64,000 nucleotides of DNA from Leucobacter sp. OH1287 (GTDB lineage: Bacteria; Actinomycetota; Actinomycetes; Actinomycetales; Microbacteriaceae). Below, piece after piece: positions 61,261 through 64,000 of this stretch (position 1 is its first letter; each line of letters opens with the position of its first letter). The DNA is taken from positions 177,108 to 241,107 of the forward strand of contig NZ_RQYM01000002.1 in NCBI RefSeq assembly GCF_003859945.1, in the 5' to 3' direction. The position numbers and the translations under genes are program-made. The notes under the pieces are model-generated. The model was given only the letters and a program-made list of their open reading frames with translations, was not told the origin of the DNA and did not search any database.

Positions 61261-61331
61261 GCCAACGTGACACGCCGTCAGTTTTGACTAATAAGTTGTT
61301 CAAAAATGAACTATTCGATATGTTTGACTAC

Positions 61332-61670
61332 ATGAGCACCCAAGAGACAAGCCCCATAACCGAAGCAATCGCAACCGAACTCCGCCGCGCTCGCGCAGTT
61401 AAAGAAATCAGCTACGACGAAATCCAAGAACGCACAGGCTTCGCAAGATCAACCATCGCCAACTACCTCAAAGGCAAGCGCGAGGTCACACTCAAAAACC
61501 TCGAAATACTAGCCGCCGCCCTAGACACAACATGGATAGAGATAGCGCTCAACGCTGAAAAGCGCTTACTCAAAGAACGCCAGCAAGACCAGTACGCACT
61601 CGCCGCCAAACGCGCCAACGACGCAGACCAAGCCCAATACGACAACCACAACTCCGACAACCCAGCCTAA
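61332..61670 (+). CDS. XRE-family repressor
   Basis: 112 residues from ATG 61332 (MSTQETSPITEAIATEL). HTH: SYDEIQERTGFARSTIANYL, then KREVTLKNLEILAAALDT. A polar C-terminal tail replaces a LexA-like protease domain; inactivation is probably through the ImmA-type peptidase encoded next. Keeps the prophage silent. Confidence 0.85.
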   Translation: MSTQETSPITEAIATELRRARAVKEISYDEIQERTGFARSTIANYLKGKREVTLKNLEILAAALDTTWIEIALNAEKRLLKERQQDQYALAAKRANDADQAQYDNHNSDNPA

Positions 61671-61674
61671 GCCA

Positions 61675-62067
61675 ATGCGAACCCTCCTAGACCACGCAGC
61701 AGCACTAAATATCAGGATCGAATACGCGCCACTTGTAAACCAAGAATGCGCCTACGGTCTCTACCTGCCAAACTTTCGCACAATCCTGCTAGACAACCAG
61801 CTACCACCAGAGCTGCATGATTTCGCGCTCGCCCATGAACTAGGTCACGCTTTCTATGATCACCAGTACTCGACAGCGCGAGCAGAACGCAAAGCCGACA
61901 AATACGCCCTCCAGCTGCTCATCAGCGCCGAAGATTACGCAGCCGCCGAGCAAGAAGCGGACGGCAACAAGTACGGGATCGCAGCCCTGCTTCGAGTGCC
62001 ACCCAGCGCCGTCGCCGCATATCAAGAAACCCTCAGCAACCAACCACTCGAAAGGAAACCCACATGA
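61675..62067 (+). CDS. ImmA/IrrE-type metallopeptidase
   Basis: 130 residues with zinc motif HELGH in FALAHELGHAFYDHQ and ERKADKYALQLL as the third ligand region. In ICEBs1-like elements such an enzyme cleaves the repressor upon induction. Stands four bases after the repressor, which fits. Confidence 0.88.
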   Translation: MRTLLDHAAALNIRIEYAPLVNQECAYGLYLPNFRTILLDNQLPPELHDFALAHELGHAFYDHQYSTARAERKADKYALQLLISAEDYAAAEQEADGNKYGIAALLRVPPSAVAAYQETLSNQPLERKPT

Positions 62068-62288
62068 CCAGTCAACATCACAACCTGTACAGTCAAAAAG
62101 GCTGCCACGGCTGCAAACCCTGCGAGCGCGGCGGCGCACACATCGGCCGCCAAGCCACCCTCGCAGCAATCGCGCTGTTCACCGCTGGCCTCGGTCTGCT
62201 ATTCCTACCATTTTTCAAGAAATGCCAGTATTGCAGCCACAACACCTGGTGGAACCAGCACGCCCGCCCAGGCACCCAAAATGGCTAA
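62064..62288 (+). CDS. Small membrane protein with cysteine pairs
   Basis: 74 residues. GCHGCKPC before, and CQYC after, a hydrophobic segment (ATLAAIALFTAGLGLLFLPF). Could bind zinc at the membrane. Lies between the ImmA gene and integrase, where actinophages often carry superinfection-immunity proteins. Overlaps both neighbours. Confidence 0.65.
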   Translation: MTSQHHNLYSQKGCHGCKPCERGGAHIGRQATLAAIALFTAGLGLLFLPFFKKCQYCSHNTWWNQHARPGTQNG

Positions 62289-63549
62289 AACCTGGATCAC
62301 CGACAGGTGGGTTAAATCCGCCTACGCGTGCCTCCCCGACGGCAACACAATCCGGATCGAACCCACCAGTGAGGAGCGCCGCCACATTAAGCGACTGCCG
62401 GAGCATTTCAGAACCGAGAAATACGGGATCGGGAAACGCTGGCTCCTACAATGGCGCGAAAACGGTCGGATCCGCTCCCGCAGCTTCGACAACCGGCACG
62501 ATGCAGAAGCAGAAGCCGCTGCGATAGAGGACGCGATCAGAACCAGCCGGTACGCAAGCCCAACCCTCACCAGGCAACCATACGGGAAACTCGCCAAAAC
62601 TTGGCTAGCCTCGAAGCAAGATATAAAACAGTCCACCCTGCGCAGGTACAGCAACGAAATGCGCTCCTATGTCCTGCCCCGGTGGGGTAACACACCAATC
62701 GACGAAATCAGCCGTCCAGCGATCCAAGCATGGATCGCAGACCTCGCCGCAGGCACACACCCCTACGAGGGCAGGGGAGAAGGAAAACCGTTAGCGCCGC
62801 GCACTATCTCGCATGTAGCAAAAAAGACCTTTGCCGGAGCTTTACGCTACGCGACACAAGAAGGCTGGCTACCCGTCAACCCTGCCACCAGAACTACGAT
62901 CCCGAAACCCGCCTACGTCGAGACACTGCCAGTGCTCTCATACGCAGAGGTCGAGGCCGTCGCAGCCCACGCGGCCGCAATCAGCGGACACAGGCGCGAC
63001 CACACACTAATCCATCTGCTAGCCAGCTCAGGTATTAGGATCGGCGAAGCGCTCGCGCTGCAATGCGGAGACATCGACCTTCAGAAGCGTCGCCTGCATG
63101 TGCGCCGAACTTGGACAGTCGACATCGACGGCGGCGCGATCACAGGCTCACCCAAGACAGGGAAACCCCGAACGACGCTCCTGCCTGGTTTTCTCGCCCC
63201 CGCTATAGCCGAGCTGATGGCAAACCAACCGGCGACAGCGTGGCTGTTCCGTGCCGACAACGACAATGCCATAAACAGCAAGAACTGGGCGCACCGCGTG
63301 TGGCGGCCAGCGCTGCGAGCCGCTGGCATTGACAAGAGCCGAGGCATAACGATCCACAAACTGCGGCACACCGCCGCTAGTCACGCAATCGCTGCCGGAG
63401 CCGACATTAAGGTATTGCAGCTCATGCTTGGCCACGCTAACGCGAGCGAAACGCTCGACATTTACGGGCACTGGCTGCCGGATCGGCTGGACGAGATCAG
63501 CGCGAAAATTGACGAGCACAGGCAGGCAGGAGAGCCGCGTCCCGGTTAA
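62281..63549 (+). CDS. int: Tyrosine-type integrase
   Basis: 422 residues. Arm-binding N-domain (about 40-90, GKRWLLQWRENGRIRSRSFD), core-binding domain (about 105-200, YGKLAKTWLASK), catalytic domain with Arg in SSGIRIGEALAL, HKLRHTAASH, GHANASETLDIYGHW with the Tyr nucleophile. Recombines attP with tRNA-Arg. The stop lies in the arm-type site. Confidence 0.95.
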   Translation: MAKTWITDRWVKSAYACLPDGNTIRIEPTSEERRHIKRLPEHFRTEKYGIGKRWLLQWRENGRIRSRSFDNRHDAEAEAAAIEDAIRTSRYASPTLTRQPYGKLAKTWLASKQDIKQSTLRRYSNEMRSYVLPRWGNTPIDEISRPAIQAWIADLAAGTHPYEGRGEGKPLAPRTISHVAKKTFAGALRYATQEGWLPVNPATRTTIPKPAYVETLPVLSYAEVEAVAAHAAAISGHRRDHTLIHLLASSGIRIGEALALQCGDIDLQKRRLHVRRTWTVDIDGGAITGSPKTGKPRTTLLPGFLAPAIAELMANQPATAWLFRADNDNAINSKNWAHRVWRPALRAAGIDKSRGITIHKLRHTAASHAIAAGADIKVLQLMLGHANASETLDIYGHWLPDRLDEISAKIDEHRQAGEPRPG

Positions 63550-63569
63550 CACAGGGTTAACATCGCACC
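63544..63569 (+). promoter_or_regulatory. Arm-type integrase site near attR
   Basis: GGTTAACA, three bases, GGTTAACATCGCACC; the same as the site beside attL. It includes the integrase stop codon. Confidence 0.65.
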
Positions 63570-63717
63570 TGCACGACCGTGCGCACCTATTCGCGTTCGT
63601 TCGCCGCGCTTGCCAATGTTTTCAAGGCCTTCGCCGGGGTCAGCTGCGTTTCTATTCGCGCCGGTGCGCACATACGCACTTCCGCATGATTACGCGGGTT
63701 TTACCCTTCCCTAACCT
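63570..63717. other. Integrase-to-attR spacer
   Basis: No gene. GTGCGCAC and CTATTCGCG each occur twice (63579-63595 and 63652-63671) in swapped order, possibly binding sites for integrase accessory factors. Confidence 0.35.
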
Positions 63718-63872
63718 CCGTAGGTCGCAGGTTCGACTCCTGTCGGGGGCACAAAATATAGCCGGTTTTCGTTGATATTCCGGGGATTTTGACAAATATT
63801 AGTTGCCTGCTCATTTGTTTTGGTCACAATGGTTTCAACTGTCTGAGCGGGATTCCAGTTTTCTTCCATCAT
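63711..63872 (-). CDS. 53-codon frame crossing attR
   Basis: MMEENWNPAQTVETIV... with GTAGGAG upstream. The last codons read antisense through the att core and end TYGG. In the uninserted chromosome the frame would run a few codons further, antisense to the tRNA, to end RRSIH. The good ribosome site argues for translation; the C-terminus does not look like a conserved domain. Low certainty. Confidence 0.35.
   Translation of the reverse strand: MMEENWNPAQTVETIVTKTNEQATNICQNPRNINENRLYFVPPTGVEPATYGG
63718..63756 (+). repeat. attR core
   Basis: 39 bases identical to the tRNA-Arg 3' segment at 28626-28664. Host sequence resumes after it. Confidence 0.95.
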
Positions 63873-64000
63873 TAACTCCTACAGCCTGTAACTTTATGTA
63901 AGGATTGAGATTGGCCTGACCCCTGTTTTTAGATCCGGCTGTTTTTAGAGTCCAGAATGTAGACTGCCAGCATTAACTGGCATCACTTGAAAGGACAACA
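63873..64000 (+). promoter_or_regulatory. Upstream region of the next host gene
   Basis: Two CTGTTTTTAGA repeats 17 bases apart (about 63924 and 63941), then GAAAGGA at 63989-63995, a ribosome site for a gene starting beyond the window. Confidence 0.35.

Larger units (their letters stand above)
28626..63756. mobile_element. Complete siphovirus prophage in tRNA-Arg(CCG)
   Basis: The 39-bp core is repeated at both ends, so the element is 35,092 bp from 28626 to 63717. It has a tyrosine integrase next to attR, a lysogeny module, recombination and replication genes, a full head-to-tail morphogenesis cluster and a lysis cassette, with no clear disruption. GGATCC, frequent in the flanking host DNA, occurs only three times here, and coding density is phage-like. 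It appears inducible, though only experiment can show that. Confidence 0.95.

Overview
The window looks like the chromosome of a moderately GC-rich actinobacterium. Markers are the actinobacterial anchored-repeat (choice-of-anchor M type) ABC transporter, a SufS/SufU pair, an FKBP-type lipoprotein, frequent GTG/TTG starts and several apparently leaderless genes. Micrococcales is a reasonable guess, but genus cannot be set from sequence alone. A 35,092-bp complete-looking siphovirus prophage (28626-63717, flanked by a 39-bp repeat) sits in a tRNA-Arg(CCG) gene.

Host part, 1-28.6 kb. In order: 3' end of ung; a small membrane gene with an in-frame stop; an aldehyde/succinate-semialdehyde dehydrogenase; an MFS permease; then divergently, behind a Fur/Zur-like dyad, a four-gene anchored-repeat ABC transporter operon (metal-type binding lipoprotein, surface protein, ATPase, and a permease fused to two extracellular repeat domains). 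Next come a MacAB-like exporter (adaptor, ATPase, FtsX permease), an AI-2E family protein, sufS-sufU, a TRIC-like channel, a second exporter whose adaptor is broken by a frameshift plus a stop codon, rsmI, a small membrane protein, an FKBP lipoprotein, a site-2 protease, trmB, an NCS1 permease and the tRNA. GGATCC occurs about 43 times here against 3 in the prophage.

Prophage. Read from its right end: tyrosine integrase, a membrane/zinc protein, ImmA-type peptidase and repressor (+ strand); then leftward a Cro-like protein, HTH/excisionase-like protein, small membrane proteins, a RuvC-like resolvase, a YqaJ-type exonuclease and RecT, an HNH protein, a replication organizer carrying its own candidate origin (paired 27-bp palindromes, DnaA boxes, AT-rich tract), DnaB helicase, SSB, small zinc/HTH proteins, a 560-bp regulatory gap, HNH endonuclease, ParB-methyltransferase, terminases, portal, a P-loop/ClpP-protease fusion, capsid, connectors, major tail protein, tail chaperones joined by a -1 frameshift, tape measure, tail tip, holin and amidase.

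Between the amidase and attL lies a + strand accessory locus: two small unknown proteins, one strongly acidic, and an Aca/YdiL-like HTH protein. They are driven by two homologous promoter modules with GCCC/GGGC dyads between -35 and -10. This is the arrangement of anti-CRISPR/Aca loci and is the best candidate for a new system in the window.
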